Both the position numbers and the translations under genes were made by a program. From positions 124,001-188,000 of the forward strand of contig NZ_JANAVJ010000004.1 in the NCBI RefSeq assembly GCF_024213375.1: a stretch of 64,000 nt of DNA, in the 5' to 3' direction. Of this stretch, positions 34,608 through 44,373 are shown in pieces. How positions within the stretch are numbered: the first letter of the stretch is position 1; every line of letters starts with the position of its first letter. The notes under the pieces are model-generated. The model ran no database searches and was not told where the DNA came from. It was given only the letters and a program-made list of their open reading frames with translations. The stretch is from Paenibacillus sp. MZ04-78.2 (GTDB lineage Bacteria; Bacillota; Bacilli; Paenibacillales; NBRC-103111).

Positions 34608-35581
34608 CCTTTGCTCTCCCCATACAAGTGGCAAGCCACGTAATGGCCCGGCTCCTGTTCCTGGAACACGGGTGCTTTCGTCCGGCAAACATCCGTTGCA
34701 ACCGGGCAGCGGGTATGGAACCGGCAGCCGGACGGCGGGTCGACCGGGCTCGGCAGGTCGCCCTTCAGCACGATCTTCTCACGCTTCAGCCGCGGGTCCG
34801 GCACGGGCACAGAAGAAAAGAGCGCCTGCGTATACGGATGCAGCGGCTTCTCGTAGATCGCGTCCTTATCCCCCAGCTCGACCATCGAGCCGAGATACAT
34901 GACGCCGATCCGGTCGCTAATATGCTCGACGACGCTCAGATCGTGGGAAATAAACAAGTACGTCAGCCCGAGCTCCTCCTGCAAATCCTGCAGCAGATTC
35001 AGCACCTGCGACTGGATGGACACGTCGAGCGCGGATACCGGCTCGTCGGCCACGATCAGGCTCGGCTTCACGGCCAAAGCGCGGGCGATGCCGACGCGCT
35101 GGCGCTGGCCGCCGCTGAACTCGTGCGGATAGCGCTCGCCGTGGAACGAGCTTAAGCCGACGACTTCCAGCAAGCGCTGCACGTCCTTCTCCCGCTCCGC
35201 CGCCGACATGTTCTCGTGAATGAGCAGCGGCTCGGCGATGATGTCCTTGATCTTCATGCGCGGATTAAGCGACGCATACGGGTCCTGGAACACCATCTGC
35301 ATCTGCCGCCGCAGCGGACGGATGCGGGACTCGTCCAGCTGCCCGATCTCCTGCCCGTCGAACCAAATCTCGCCTTCGCTCGGCGCCAGCAGCCGCGTAA
35401 TCAGGCGCCCCGTCGTCGACTTGCCGCAGCCGCTCTCACCGACGATGCTGAACGTCTCGCCCTTGTGGATGGAGAAAGATACGTTATCCACCGCCTGCAA
35501 CAAAGCCGGCTTTCCGAACCACCCTTTCTTGATCGGAAACACTTTGCGCAGGTTTTTCACTTCCACCAGCGGTTTCGTCAC
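34604..35581 (-). CDS. Oligopeptide ABC transporter ATPase, OppF type
   Basis: 325 residues. Walker [10 protein letters not shown] (~47-55), signature [15 protein letters not shown], Walker [13 protein letters not shown], and the C-terminal oligopeptide_HPY cysteine cluster [15 protein letters not shown], which may hold an iron-sulfur cluster as in DppD/OppD relatives. GTG start overlaps the oppD stop (GTGA) and follows GAGAAGGGG. Partner of OppD. Confidence 0.93.
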   Translation of the reverse strand: MTKPLVEVKNLRKVFPIKKGWFGKPALLQAVDNVSFSIHKGETFSIVGESGCGKSTTGRLITRLLAPSEGEIWFDGQEIGQLDESRIRPLRRQMQMVFQDPYASLNPRMKIKDIIAEPLLIHENMSAAEREKDVQRLLEVVGLSSFHGERYPHEFSGGQRQRVGIARALAVKPSLIVADEPVSALDVSIQSQVLNLLQDLQEELGLTYLFISHDLSVVEHISDRIGVMYLGSMVELGDKDAIYEKPLHPYTQALFSSVPVPDPRLKREKIVLKGDLPSPVDPPSGCRFHTRCPVATDVCRTKAPVFQEQEPGHYVACHLYGESKG

Positions 35582-36576
35582 GCTTCCCCTTCTCCCTTCG
35601 CGCTATCGTTCTCGTATAGCCAGCAGCGGCACTTTCGGCCGGCCGTGGTCTGCATCAGCTGCGGCTCCCGCTCGCGGCAAATGTCCATCACCGCCGAGCA
35701 GCGGGGAGCGAACTTGCAGCCGACCGGCATGTTCGTCAAGTCCGGCACGTTGCCGGGAATCGATTCGAGCCGCCGGTTATTCTGGCGCAGCTTCGGCACC
35801 GAATGAATAAGCCCCTTCGTATACGGATGCTGCGGATCGTCGAAAATATCCAGCACGTTCCCTTCCTCGACCACGCGTCCGGCGTACATGACGATCACGC
35901 GATCGCACATTTCGGCCACCACGCCCAAATCGTGGGTGATCAGCATGATGGACATGTCGTTCTCGTCCTTCAGCTTCTTCATCAGGTCCAAAATTTGCGC
36001 CTGAATCGTCACATCCAGCGCGGTGGTCGGCTCGTCGGCAATGAGGAGCTGCGGGTTGCAGGACATCGCCATGGCGATCATGACCCGCTGCCGCATACCC
36101 CCGGACAATTGGTGCGGATACTCGTCGATGACATCCTCGGCGCGCGGAATGCCGACCAGCTTCAGCATATGAACGGCATGCTCCCGCGCCTTGCTTTTAT
36201 CGTATTTCAAGTGCAGGCGGATCGCTTCCACAAGCTGCTTGCCGATCTTGAGCACCGGATTGAGCGACGTCATCGGCTCCTGGAAAATCATCGCGATGTC
36301 TTTGCCCCGGATACGGCGCATGTCGCTTTCGGACAGCGCTACCAGATCCTTCTCCTGAAAACGGACCGTTCCCCCGACAATGCTCCCCGGCGTGCCGTGC
36401 AGCAGCCGCATGACGGACAAGGACGTGACGCTTTTGCCGCAGCCGGATTCTCCGACCAGACCAAGCACTTCGCCTTTGTTCACATGAAAATCGACGCCGT
36501 CGATCGCGTTGACTTTGCCTTGATCGCGGGTGAACTGTGTCTTGAGGCCTTTCACGTCAAGTAGTTTTTGAGTCAT
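35578..36576 (-). CDS. Oligopeptide ABC transporter ATPase, OppD type
   Basis: 332 residues. Walker [10 protein letters not shown] (~41-49), signature [15 protein letters not shown], Walker [13 protein letters not shown], and C-terminal cysteines [15 protein letters not shown], plus an additional CRCW near the end. ATG follows CAGGAGTAA. Coupled to oppF. Confidence 0.93.
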   Translation of the reverse strand: MTQKLLDVKGLKTQFTRDQGKVNAIDGVDFHVNKGEVLGLVGESGCGKSVTSLSVMRLLHGTPGSIVGGTVRFQEKDLVALSESDMRRIRGKDIAMIFQEPMTSLNPVLKIGKQLVEAIRLHLKYDKSKAREHAVHMLKLVGIPRAEDVIDEYPHQLSGGMRQRVMIAMAMSCNPQLLIADEPTTALDVTIQAQILDLMKKLKDENDMSIMLITHDLGVVAEMCDRVIVMYAGRVVEEGNVLDIFDDPQHPYTKGLIHSVPKLRQNNRRLESIPGNVPDLTNMPVGCKFAPRCSAVMDICREREPQLMQTTAGRKCRCWLYENDSAKGEGEA

Positions 36577-36592
36577 TCGCGTTACTCCTGTT

Positions 36593-37489
36593 CTAATTCT
36601 TGATCTTCGGATCGAGCGCGTCTCTCAAACCGTCTCCCAGTATATTGAACGCGAGAACCGTCAGGAAAATGGCGGCTCCCGGAAAATAAACGACATGCGG
36701 CGCGATGCTGAGGTAATCGCGGCCCATGCTCAGCATGGCCCCCCAGTCCGGGTCCGAAGGCTTCGCCCCAAGGCCGAGAAAGCTCAGGCCCGATGCGGCC
36801 AAAATCGTCGTCCCGATCCGCATCGTGAAATAAACGATCAGACTCGGAACGGTTTCGGGAAAAATATGACGGGCAATAATCCGCGCATTGTTGGCCCCGA
36901 TGGAGCGGGCGGCTTCCACATACAGCGATTCCTTCGTTTCCAGAGTGGCGCTGCGGATCAGCCTCGCGAACGACGGAATGCCGAAGATCGCAACGGCGAC
37001 GACGACGTTCATCAGCCCCGGCCCGAGAATCGCGACGATCCCGATCGCGAGCAGCAGATCGGGGAACGAGAACATGACGTCGCTGCCTCGCATGATCAGC
37101 CGGTCAAGCCAGCCGCCGTAATAGCCGCTGATCAGCCCGAGCAGCGTGCCGATGACCGCGCCGATCAGCACGGCGCTGAGGCCGACGGACAGCGACAGCC
37201 GGGTGCCGACGAGAATGCGGCTGAAAATATCGCGGCCGTACTCATCCGTACCGGCCAAATGCTTCGCCGACGGACCGGACAAAATGTTGTCGTAATCCGG
37301 CGCGGACGGATCGTAAGGCGTAAGCGCGGGACCGATGATCGCGACGACGACGAGCAATACGATAAACAAGCCTGCGGCGAACGCGAGCTTTTGCTTTTTC
37401 ATTTTGATCCAAAAATCGCGGAGCGGACTGCTTTTCGTTAAAGGAACGGCCGTGTCCGCAGAATGGTCGATGACGATGTTTTGACTCAT
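36593..37489 (-). CDS. Oligopeptide ABC transporter permease, OppC type
   Basis: 298 residues. Six spans; N-terminal OppC_N segment with FWIKMKKQKLAFAAGLFIVL, GTDEYGRDIFSRIL motif in the periplasmic loop and a BPD coupling helix ETKESLYVEAARSIGANNAR. ATG follows GAGGAGG. Lies 16 bases upstream of oppD and 11 bases after oppB. Confidence 0.93.
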   Translation of the reverse strand: MSQNIVIDHSADTAVPLTKSSPLRDFWIKMKKQKLAFAAGLFIVLLVVVAIIGPALTPYDPSAPDYDNILSGPSAKHLAGTDEYGRDIFSRILVGTRLSLSVGLSAVLIGAVIGTLLGLISGYYGGWLDRLIMRGSDVMFSFPDLLLAIGIVAILGPGLMNVVVAVAIFGIPSFARLIRSATLETKESLYVEAARSIGANNARIIARHIFPETVPSLIVYFTMRIGTTILAASGLSFLGLGAKPSDPDWGAMLSMGRDYLSIAPHVVYFPGAAIFLTVLAFNILGDGLRDALDPKIKN

Positions 37490-37500
37490 GGTGGTCCTCC

Positions 37501-38430
37501 TCAGTTCTGGCCCGACAGGCGAATTTTAGGATTGAGCACGCCATACAGGACGTCAACGAGCAAGTTGACCAGAATGAATTCGACGGCGAACAGCAGCAGC
37601 TCCGCTTGAATGACTGTATAATCGCGGAAGGCGATCGAATCGATCAGCAGCCGCCCAAGCCCGGGGATACTGAATACCGTCTCGACAATGACCGAGCCGC
37701 CAAGCAGAAAGCCGAACTGAAGCCCGGCCACAGTAATGACGGAGATCATCGAGTTTTTCATCGCATGCCCCCAGACGACCGCGGACTCGTTCAAGCCTTT
37801 GGCCCGGCCGGTCCGGATATAATCCTGCTTCAGCGACTCCAGCAGCGAAGCCCGGGAGAAGCGCGCCAGCATTGACATAATGCCCGCTCCGAGCGTAATC
37901 GACGGAAGCACGTAGCCCTGCCACGAATCGACGCCTCCGGTCGGCAGCCAGCCGAGCTGCACGGAGAACAGCTGAATAAGCAGCAGCCCGAGCCAGAACG
38001 GCGGCACCGAAATGCCCGAGACCGCGGTCAGCATGCTCAAGTAGTCCGGCCAGCGGTTGCGCTTCGTCGCCGAGATGACGCCGATTACGATCCCGAACAG
38101 AAGCGCCCAGCCCATGCTGAAAATCGTCAGCCAAATCGTCGGCATCATGCGCGAGGCGAGCATTTCCGTCACCGGCAAGCCGGTTTTGAGCGAACGGCCC
38201 AGATCGCCCTGAAGCAGATGCGACATATAGATGAAATATTGCTCCCAGAGCGGCTTGTCGAGGCCGAGCTCGGCCTGAATGCGGCTGATGTCTTCGAGCG
38301 TGGCTTCCTTGCCCGCGACGAGCCGCGCCGGATCGCCGGGAATCAAATGGATGAACAGAAAGATCAAGATGGAAACGATAAAAAGAATCGGAATGACGGC
38401 AACCAATCGTTTAAGCACATACTGAGCCAA
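37501..38430 (-). CDS. Oligopeptide ABC transporter permease, OppB type
   Basis: 309 residues with six spans; [17 protein letters not shown] is the typical OppB/DppB N-terminal motif, and [20 protein letters not shown] the coupling helix. The start is a TTG at 38430, preceded by GAGGAGGAG at 9 bases; no ATG is in a good position. The SBP gene lies 95 bases upstream. Confidence 0.92.
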   Translation of the reverse strand: MAQYVLKRLVAVIPILFIVSILIFLFIHLIPGDPARLVAGKEATLEDISRIQAELGLDKPLWEQYFIYMSHLLQGDLGRSLKTGLPVTEMLASRMMPTIWLTIFSMGWALLFGIVIGVISATKRNRWPDYLSMLTAVSGISVPPFWLGLLLIQLFSVQLGWLPTGGVDSWQGYVLPSITLGAGIMSMLARFSRASLLESLKQDYIRTGRAKGLNESAVVWGHAMKNSMISVITVAGLQFGFLLGGSVIVETVFSIPGLGRLLIDSIAFRDYTVIQAELLLFAVEFILVNLLVDVLYGVLNPKIRLSGQN

Positions 38431-38525
38431 GCTTTTACACTCCTCCTCTGAAAACCTGCCATTAGGCGAGATGCTGTGGTGAGCACCGCACCGGAGGGCG
38501 GGTCAACACAGCATCAGGTCAGGAC

Positions 38526-40109
38526 TTACTTCTTGATTTCGGCTTCGCGGACGTTGATCGAGCCGTCCGGATATACTTTCACGCCTTCGAGGTAGTTTTT
38601 CTTGCCGGATACGATCTGGTCGGCGGCAAGGAAGACCCACGGAGCGTCTTTGTAGATTTGCGCTTGAATGTCGGCGTAAACGGCTTTTTGCTCGTCGGCG
38701 TTCGACAGCTTGTTCGCCTTAGCAATCAGTTCGTCCACTTTGTCGTTTTTGTAGTAAGCGGTGTTCGCTCCGTTCGGAGGGAACATTTCACTTGCGAAAA
38801 GCGGGCGCGTCGCCGCGTCGGCGTCGGCCGAGGACGGGGACCAGCTGACGTACCACATTTGCACCTTGGATTCCTGCGGCGTTTTGGCCGAGTTGATCTC
38901 GTTGGACAGCGTGCCTTCTTCCATCTGCTTCACGTCGAGCGTGATGCCTACGGCTGCCAGCTGCTGCTGCACGAACTGCATACCTTTGACCGTCTCCGAG
39001 TCGGAGCTGCCCCAGATTTCGGCTTTGAACCCGTTTTCCAGACCGGCTTCCTTCAGGAGCGCTTTCGCTTTCTCCACGTTGCCGTCATACGGCGTTTGCT
39101 TCGCATAGAATTGCGTTTTGGACGACATCGTCGAGTCCAGCTTTTCGGCAAAGCCCGATTTGACGACTTTGATATAGGCGTCTTTGTTGATGGCGAAGTT
39201 GATCGCCTGACGGACGCGGATGTCGTCGAACGGTTTCTTCGTCATGTTCATCGTGATGTAGCGCGCAATCGTCGAAGGCGTTTTGTCCACCGCGATGCCG
39301 TTCTTGCCGTTCACCTGCTCCACCTGCTCGGTCGGCAGCGGATAGACGAAATCGGCTTCGCCCGTTTTCAGCATGGCGACGCGGGAACCGTTCTCCGGCA
39401 CCGGCTTGAAGGTGACGGTATCTACCTTCGGCAGTCCTTTTTCCCAATAATCGGCGTTTTTCTCGATCGTCATCCGGTCGCCCTGTACCCATTCCTTATA
39501 CTTGAACGGGCCCGTGCCTACCGGGTGCTGGCCGATATCTTTGCCGTGCTTCTCCAGCGCCTGCGGGCTGATGATCATCAGCATGGCCAGCTTGTTCAGT
39601 ATCGCGGAATACGGCTGGGACAGCGTGATTTTTACCGTTTTGGCGTCGACGACTTCGGTTTTCTCCACGGTGGCGAAGCTACGGGCCATTTTCAAGTTGT
39701 TATCCTTGTTTTTCACCCGATCAAGGTTAATTTTGACCGCTTCGGCGTTGAACGGCGTACCGTCGTGGAATTTGATGTTCTCTTTCAGCTTGAAGGTGTA
39801 TACTTTCGCGTCCGGGCTCACTTCGTAAGATTCGGCCAGCACAGGCACGACCTTCATATCCTGATCGAAGCCGAGCAGACCTTGATACATCGTGCGGTAG
39901 CCGGAAATGGACAGCGTATCGGCCGCGTTATGCGGGTCCAGCGTCACGAAGTTGGCGTTGACCGCAATCGTGATGCCGTTGCCTTCCTTCTTGGCCGTCG
40001 GCTGTTCGGCCGCGCCTTGCGGCTGCGACTTGCCTGCGCCGCCGCTGCAGCCTGCAAACATCGCGCCTGCGAGCACCAATGCCGTAAAAGTTGCGAAACG
40101 TTTTTTCAT
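38526..40109 (-). CDS. Peptide/glutathione-type ABC substrate-binding lipoprotein
   Basis: 527 residues. Lipobox MFAGC (Cys21), a Gln/Ala-rich linker, then the SBP_bac_5 fold: LAESYEVSPDAKVYTFKLKE, FHDGTPFNAEAV, GTGPFKYKEW, and RQAINFAINKD. Length and the ending fit GsiB-like glutathione-binding proteins as well as dipeptide-binding ones; I cannot tell the cargo. ATG follows GGGGGA. The asparaginase gene precedes it, with a hairpin between. Confidence 0.9.
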   Translation of the reverse strand: MKKRFATFTALVLAGAMFAGCSGGAGKSQPQGAAEQPTAKKEGNGITIAVNANFVTLDPHNAADTLSISGYRTMYQGLLGFDQDMKVVPVLAESYEVSPDAKVYTFKLKENIKFHDGTPFNAEAVKINLDRVKNKDNNLKMARSFATVEKTEVVDAKTVKITLSQPYSAILNKLAMLMIISPQALEKHGKDIGQHPVGTGPFKYKEWVQGDRMTIEKNADYWEKGLPKVDTVTFKPVPENGSRVAMLKTGEADFVYPLPTEQVEQVNGKNGIAVDKTPSTIARYITMNMTKKPFDDIRVRQAINFAINKDAYIKVVKSGFAEKLDSTMSSKTQFYAKQTPYDGNVEKAKALLKEAGLENGFKAEIWGSSDSETVKGMQFVQQQLAAVGITLDVKQMEEGTLSNEINSAKTPQESKVQMWYVSWSPSSADADAATRPLFASEMFPPNGANTAYYKNDKVDELIAKANKLSNADEQKAVYADIQAQIYKDAPWVFLAADQIVSGKKNYLEGVKVYPDGSINVREAEIKK

Positions 40110-40144
40110 GGAAAATCCCCCCGTTGTTTATTGATTTATGCTAA

Positions 40145-40190
40145 ATCTTCCTGCGGGACGAACGAACCCATTCGTCCATAAGAGGAAGAT
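40145..40190. other. Hairpin between asparaginase and the binding-protein gene
   Basis: ATCTTCCT (40145-40152) pairs with AGGAAGAT (40183-40190), and GGACGAA (40156-40162) pairs with TTCGTCC (40171-40177) inside. There is no U tract. It may be an mRNA processing or stability element that raises expression of the substrate-binding protein relative to other operon genes, as seen in many ABC operons (inference). Confidence 0.5.
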
Positions 40191-40219
40191 CGTTACCCTT
40201 GGGCCGGTGATGCGCCCGC

Positions 40220-41218
40220 TTAGAAACGGAATACGGTTTTTCTCTCGCCTACGACAATATGGTTATCGTTTTTGATCTCCTTCGGAGCCAGCGCATACAG
40301 CCGGTCGATCGTATCGCGGTTATCGTAACCGATCTGCTCCAGAATCGAAGCGACGATAATCGGCCACACGAGCTCAGAGCCGTCCAGCACTTTTAAGGCG
40401 AAGCTCATGCGCTCCTTTTTGAGCCCGAAGCCGTACACTCCTTTGGCGCCGCCCTTGGCGACAATGTTCTGATCGGTCAGCAGCGCGGTGCAGATAAAGT
40501 CGTGGCTCGCGATCATCTCCGGGTTCGCGTTCATATAGCCGGCGATTTTCGTAGCCGCCGCTCTCGTACCGGCATCCTCGATCAGATCCGGGCAGGCCAG
40601 CTTCAGGTACGCGCGAGCGATGTTTTGGAGCGGCATCGCATAAACCGGAAAGCCGCAGCCGTCCACCCCGATGCGGATGTCTTCCTTCGGGTAGTCGGCC
40701 ATTTCGGCCATCGCTTCCAGGCTGAGCTGCTGTGCCGGGTGGTCGATGCTCCAGTAGGTTTCGAGGTCGTAGCCAAGATCCTTGGACAGCGCGAGATAAC
40801 CGGAATGCTTGCCGGAGCAGTTATGGTACAGCCTGCGCTTCTCCAGATGCTCCCAGTTGCAGGCCGCACGCGGCGCTTCGTTGAGCGGGTAAGTCGGACA
40901 GCACAGGATGTCTTCTTCCTTCAGCCCGGTTTTCTCCAAAATCGATTCGAGCGCCTCGATATGATACTTTTCTCCCCGGTGCGAGGCGGCGAACAAAGCC
41001 GCTTCCTTCGGGCTCAGCTTGAATTTGTCGTCGATGCCGTTCTTCATGACCGGGATCGCCTGAAACGGCTTCGCCGCCGAACGCAAAAACGTCATATGCT
41101 GTTCGTCGCCGACGGAATACACAATCCGTCCGTTCTCGTCCATTCCGCAGACGAGGCCCATATGTACATTCTCCAGCACGCCTCCGCGGTATTCTTCCAC
41201 CAATCGTTCGAAGCCCAT
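40220..41218 (-). CDS. L-asparaginase, Rhizobium ReAV type (Asparaginase_II family)
   Basis: 332 residues. Not the AnsA/AnsB fold but the serine-beta-lactamase-like family of the thermolabile Rhizobium etli enzyme: RSAAKPFQ gives the first SxxK, NCSGKHSGYL the second SxxK with the metal-ligand Cys, and VDGCGFPVYAM the second Cys ligand. It would convert asparagine to aspartate and ammonia. I prefer ATG 41218 (ribosome site AAAGGATATGAG) to the TTG at 41305, because homologs begin here and a cre-like box lies in the extra 5' stretch. First gene of the asparaginase-opp-peptidase operon. Confidence 0.85.
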   Translation of the reverse strand: MGFERLVEEYRGGVLENVHMGLVCGMDENGRIVYSVGDEQHMTFLRSAAKPFQAIPVMKNGIDDKFKLSPKEAALFAASHRGEKYHIEALESILEKTGLKEEDILCCPTYPLNEAPRAACNWEHLEKRRLYHNCSGKHSGYLALSKDLGYDLETYWSIDHPAQQLSLEAMAEMADYPKEDIRIGVDGCGFPVYAMPLQNIARAYLKLACPDLIEDAGTRAAATKIAGYMNANPEMIASHDFICTALLTDQNIVAKGGAKGVYGFGLKKERMSFALKVLDGSELVWPIIVASILEQIGYDNRDTIDRLYALAPKEIKNDNHIVVGERKTVFRF

Positions 41219-41290
41219 AAGTAACTCATATCCTTTCGGCATGTGAAGTTCAAGATGTTCCGCTGCGGTTAACGGTCCGGGCATCCCGAT

Positions 41291-41304
41291 TGCTAACGCT
41301 TTCA
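41291..41304. promoter_or_regulatory. cre-like box in the asparaginase leader
   Basis: Read on the minus strand TGAAAGCGTTAGCA fits TGWAANCGNTNWCA with one mismatch. It lies between the promoter at 41385-41414 and the start at 41218, a roadblock position. Confidence 0.5.
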
Positions 41305-41384
41305 AGTCGGGTTCGTCCGGTCCGGAACCACGTGAAATGATTCCTCGAACAAGTTCATTTCGTTTATTTTCACCACTGATGTTA

Positions 41385-41414
41385 ATAATAACAGCCGTTT
41401 TTTTTGCTTGTCAA
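41385..41414 (-). promoter_or_regulatory. Promoter of the asparaginase-opp operon
   Basis: On the minus strand TTGACA (41409-41414), 18-base spacer, TATTAT (41385-41390). Leader of about 160 bases. The rest of 41219-41605 shows only a short direct repeat, TCGAAGAATG at 41464 and 41564, next to the IS remnant. Confidence 0.75.
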
Positions 41415-41605
41415 TAAATATTTGAATAATATGTGAAGATAAACAGCAGTTTCCGGGATCAATTCGAAGAATGTACGATTTATTTATTCCAGTGACGGTA
41501 TTAATTTCTTCTCTTGTCGTTTTTGCCCTTCGTATGGAACAAACTCACCCTAACGGGTCATCATCGAAGAATGAGGAATCAATTTCCGGTCTGTCTGTAC
41601 CTACG

Positions 41606-42680
41606 CTATCCTGCATTTCTTTTTTTGCTTTTTTTCTTTTTTCGCTCATACGCCTTTACTCCCCATTTCTTATCAAATGCTCGCTCGCGCTCCTCATCAT
41701 AATAATAAATTCGACCGTAATCCGCATGCCAAATAACCACAAGCAACATGGCATGTTTGCATTGGATCGGATCACGGTGATAGGTCTCCATCATTCGCTC
41801 CCGGTATGTCTTTTTCTTCTTCTCCGCTTTGGGAAAGGTCATCTCGATCTGTTTATGAACCATATACCGCCATAAGTTGATGATTATCTGCGATTCTTTA
41901 TTTTTGCTGCGGCTGTACAATCCATAACGACCTACCATACGAAAATGCTTCGGTGGAATATGCTGCACCAGATCATAAATAAACCTCATCACTGGCGCAA
42001 CGACGTCTACCCTTTTTCCTGTTTGATGATCTTCGTACCAGTAATGAACCTTGTGATAGTCATACTTGACAATCCGGTATTCCGCTATGGCTGGACGAGC
42101 CAATTACCTCCCGATGTATTTGGCCGCTCCTCGAGCATCCTTCATCCGTTGTTCAGCATTCACATAGAAGCCATGATTTACGCAAGTAGGTAAACGAGAT
42201 GTACTCTACCGATTTCCATTGCTTCGCATTATCTAACGCCCCCTCGGTAACCAATGCATGGATGTGCGGATTAAATTTTAAATCCCGGCCGAACGTATGA
42301 ATGACCGTGATCACCCCAACCTCATATTGCTTCGCTTTATTTTTCCGACGGTAGTAATACTGGATAACTCTCGCTACTTCTTTGCTCAGCTCATTCAACT
42401 TCTGCCGCTCCTCGAAGAAGTATTTCCGCAGTTCTTTCGGCACCGTAAAGACCGTATGCCGATGCGGTACGTTCAAAATCCGCTCCTCTTGCTTCTCGGC
42501 CCACTCATCCGTGTATTTCTTTCCGCACCGTATCGCTTTGTTAACCGCTTCTTGAATTGCCCCACGTAACTCTTTGGGAAATTGATTCTCATGCAGTTCC
42601 CAAAAACCATGAAAGTGATCTTTGAGGATTTGCTTTACTACCCCACGTTTTTTCCACGTTTCTTGCTTCTCCATGTTCAT
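41606..42680 (-). pseudogene. Decayed IS91-family transposase
   Basis: Three pieces of one Y2/HUH transposase are in two frames. Piece 1 (42680-42153): MEKQETWKKRGVVKQIL, through KEAIRCG-like KAIRCGKKYTDEW, to the HUH motif NPHIHALVTEG and ends LRKSW. Piece 2, in the next frame (about 42172-42104), reads GFYVNAEQRMKDARGAAKYI and holds the catalytic-type Tyr region, then a TAA where Tyr is expected. Piece 3 (42103-41606) reads LARPAIAEYRIVKYD to a Lys-rich end. Compared with the family as I know it, the zinc-finger part between two RCG sites is missing, a second stretch after LRKSW is missing, and a nonsense codon follows. It cannot transpose by itself. Confidence 0.85.
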
Positions 42681-42743
42681 CAACCTCCCGCTTCCTATTA
42701 TCGGACTTATCCACAATTTTACGCAACGCATAATTTCCTAAAC

Positions 42744-42779
42744 AACAAAAAAAACAAGCATCTGCATCGATACTTGTTT
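42744..42779 (-). terminator. Terminator of the first receptor-propeptide operon
   Basis: On the minus strand AACAAGTATC...GATGCTTGTT with 6-base loop and a run of eight T. It lies about 45 bases after the propeptide stop, so receptor and propeptide form a closed two-gene unit. Confidence 0.8.
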
Positions 42780-42821
42780 CATTTATTGATATTTAGGTTT
42801 TATCATAAATTTAATCCCAAA

Positions 42822-42950
42822 TTACATTCCGGGATCTCCTTCCGCATTTTGAACAATAATTCCTTTTGAGTAATCAATATAAACAGGGAAATTATGAATA
42901 GGTCCAAATATTAATAACGATAACATCACCATTAACACCATTTTTTTCAT
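42822..42950 (-). CDS. Candidate secreted signalling propeptide 1 (AloP/Phr-like)
   Basis: 42 residues. Basic start MKKM, hydrophobic core VLMVMLSLLIFG (5-16), then a polar part ending VQNAEGDPGM. This is the layout of Phr/AloP-type propeptides: signal sequence plus C-terminal signal peptide. The ATG is one base after the stop of the receptor gene, and the receptor's last codons form its ribosome site GGAGGTGA, so translation is coupled. Followed by a terminator. The mature peptide is probably within the last 6-10 residues (inference). Strong analogy with the second system at 62958. Confidence 0.75.
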   Translation of the reverse strand: MKKMVLMVMLSLLIFGPIHNFPVYIDYSKGIIVQNAEGDPGM

Positions 42951-42951
42951 A

Positions 42952-44229
42952 TCATTCACCTCCTGTTGCACATGCTTCTTTTAACATAATGATATGCTGC
43001 GCCTCTAAAGGTCTAGAACGTTTTGCGTAATGAAAAAAAAAGTCACTGACACATTCATATTTTTCCTTAAGATGATTTATGTCCGTGAATAATCTTAAAC
43101 ATTTAGCGAAACATTCTACCCCTTCATCCACTAACCCTATGCTAAGTTTGTAAACCCCCTTTTGTTTGAAGTATCTTCCAACTGATGAACATGTTGTAGG
43201 CGAATTTAGATTTTCAGGTAAGAATTGCGCCTCTTTTTCCAACAATTGTTCCACCAATTTCATATTACCTCTTTTACAGTAAATATCAAGAAGTTCTTCA
43301 GCCATAAAAATTTTGTTGTTTTGGCTTAGTTCCTCCATATAACTCTGAAGCATTGGAACGGCAGTTTGATAATCTTTTTTTCTTACTTTCACCATAACGC
43401 GAAGGATTTTAACATTTTCCTCAACAAAATCATATTGGAGTTTTTCAAAAGTGGAAAGAAATTGTTCAACTTTATCAAAATTTCCTAATCTTGAATAAGC
43501 ATAGATCATTGCAAGGTATGCTCTTGCTTTTAGCTCCGTATCATATTTCTCATGTTCAATACCAGCCAAACAAAGTTGAATACATTCCTCATTTTTTTTG
43601 AGAGCATACGAATGAAGGCCCATTCTAAAATATGTGATTATTTTTTCTGCATCTGACAAGAAATCTGTGTAATGTAATACCTCTTGCCCTTCTTGATATG
43701 TTTGTTCCAAACGTCTAAAATCAAGTCTTTCTATTAAATACTTTTGTAATAACCCTTTCGCTAAGTATGGTATCGTGCCGTGCCATCTTGAATATTGAAT
43801 AATAACATCAAATAGCGCTACTTTCAGGGAAGCACCCTTCATTTCTTGTGTAAAATTAAACAATCGTTCTAAAGAATCTTCCGTCTCATTATTTGGAGAT
43901 TCAAGTAAACGTAAGGCTACCTTGGGCGCAAGGTCAACGGTTTCCTCACAGGTAATAACTTCAGTTAGAATTTCTAACAAAGTATCGACTCGGTTTTCAT
44001 GTTCAATGTAACATTCAATGACTTTTTTATATGGAACGAGTAGTACCGGGGCAATTGCCTTCACTGTTTTAAATTCTGGATGTTTCGTCTCTCCAGTTTG
44101 AATTTTATGAAGGACTCCTCTTCTAAGTCCAGTAAGCTCCTCAAGATTCGCGTATGTCAAGTTTTTCTCTTTTCTAAGTTGGAAGATGAAATCTGCGATG
44201 GTGTTATTCCGATGCTTAATATCCACCAT
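42952..44229 (-). CDS. HTH-TPR peptide-receptor regulator 1 (AimR/AloR-like, RNPP group)
   Basis: 425 residues. N-terminal XRE-type HTH (~10-60; LRKEKNLTYANLEELTGLRR and GVLHKIQTGE), then all-helical TPR-like repeats to the C terminus, e.g. YFRMGLHSYALKKNEECIQL, ARAYLAMIYAYSRLGNFDKV, and KQKGVYKLSIGLVDEG. This is the build of peptide-sensing regulators PlcR/NprR/AimR; similar AloR receptors with adjacent AloP peptides are known in Paenibacillus polymyxa. ATG follows GGAAGG by 9 bases. Its own promoter is at 44271-44299. It should bind the re-imported peptide of the adjacent gene; the Opp importer at 35-40 kb is one possible uptake route (inference). AT-rich codon use unlike the neighbours suggests acquisition. 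Confidence 0.85.
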   Translation of the reverse strand: MVDIKHRNNTIADFIFQLRKEKNLTYANLEELTGLRRGVLHKIQTGETKHPEFKTVKAIAPVLLVPYKKVIECYIEHENRVDTLLEILTEVITCEETVDLAPKVALRLLESPNNETEDSLERLFNFTQEMKGASLKVALFDVIIQYSRWHGTIPYLAKGLLQKYLIERLDFRRLEQTYQEGQEVLHYTDFLSDAEKIITYFRMGLHSYALKKNEECIQLCLAGIEHEKYDTELKARAYLAMIYAYSRLGNFDKVEQFLSTFEKLQYDFVEENVKILRVMVKVRKKDYQTAVPMLQSYMEELSQNNKIFMAEELLDIYCKRGNMKLVEQLLEKEAQFLPENLNSPTTCSSVGRYFKQKGVYKLSIGLVDEGVECFAKCLRLFTDINHLKEKYECVSDFFFHYAKRSRPLEAQHIIMLKEACATGGE

Positions 44230-44270
44230 AATACATAACCTTCCTTTTGTTCAATATTGTACATTGGTTT

Positions 44271-44299
44271 ATTATATCAGGGGTATTTTTGTTTTACAA
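44271..44299 (-). promoter_or_regulatory. Promoter of receptor 1
   Basis: On the minus strand TTGTAA (44294-44299), 17-base spacer, TATAAT (44271-44276). A CAATATTG palindrome (44252-44259) lies near the expected start of transcription. Confidence 0.75.
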
Positions 44300-44373
44300 T
44301 TAATTTATTTTTTATGATATTAACCTAATTTTTTACTAAATACAACGATTCGATAAATTTCGACATAGTATAA

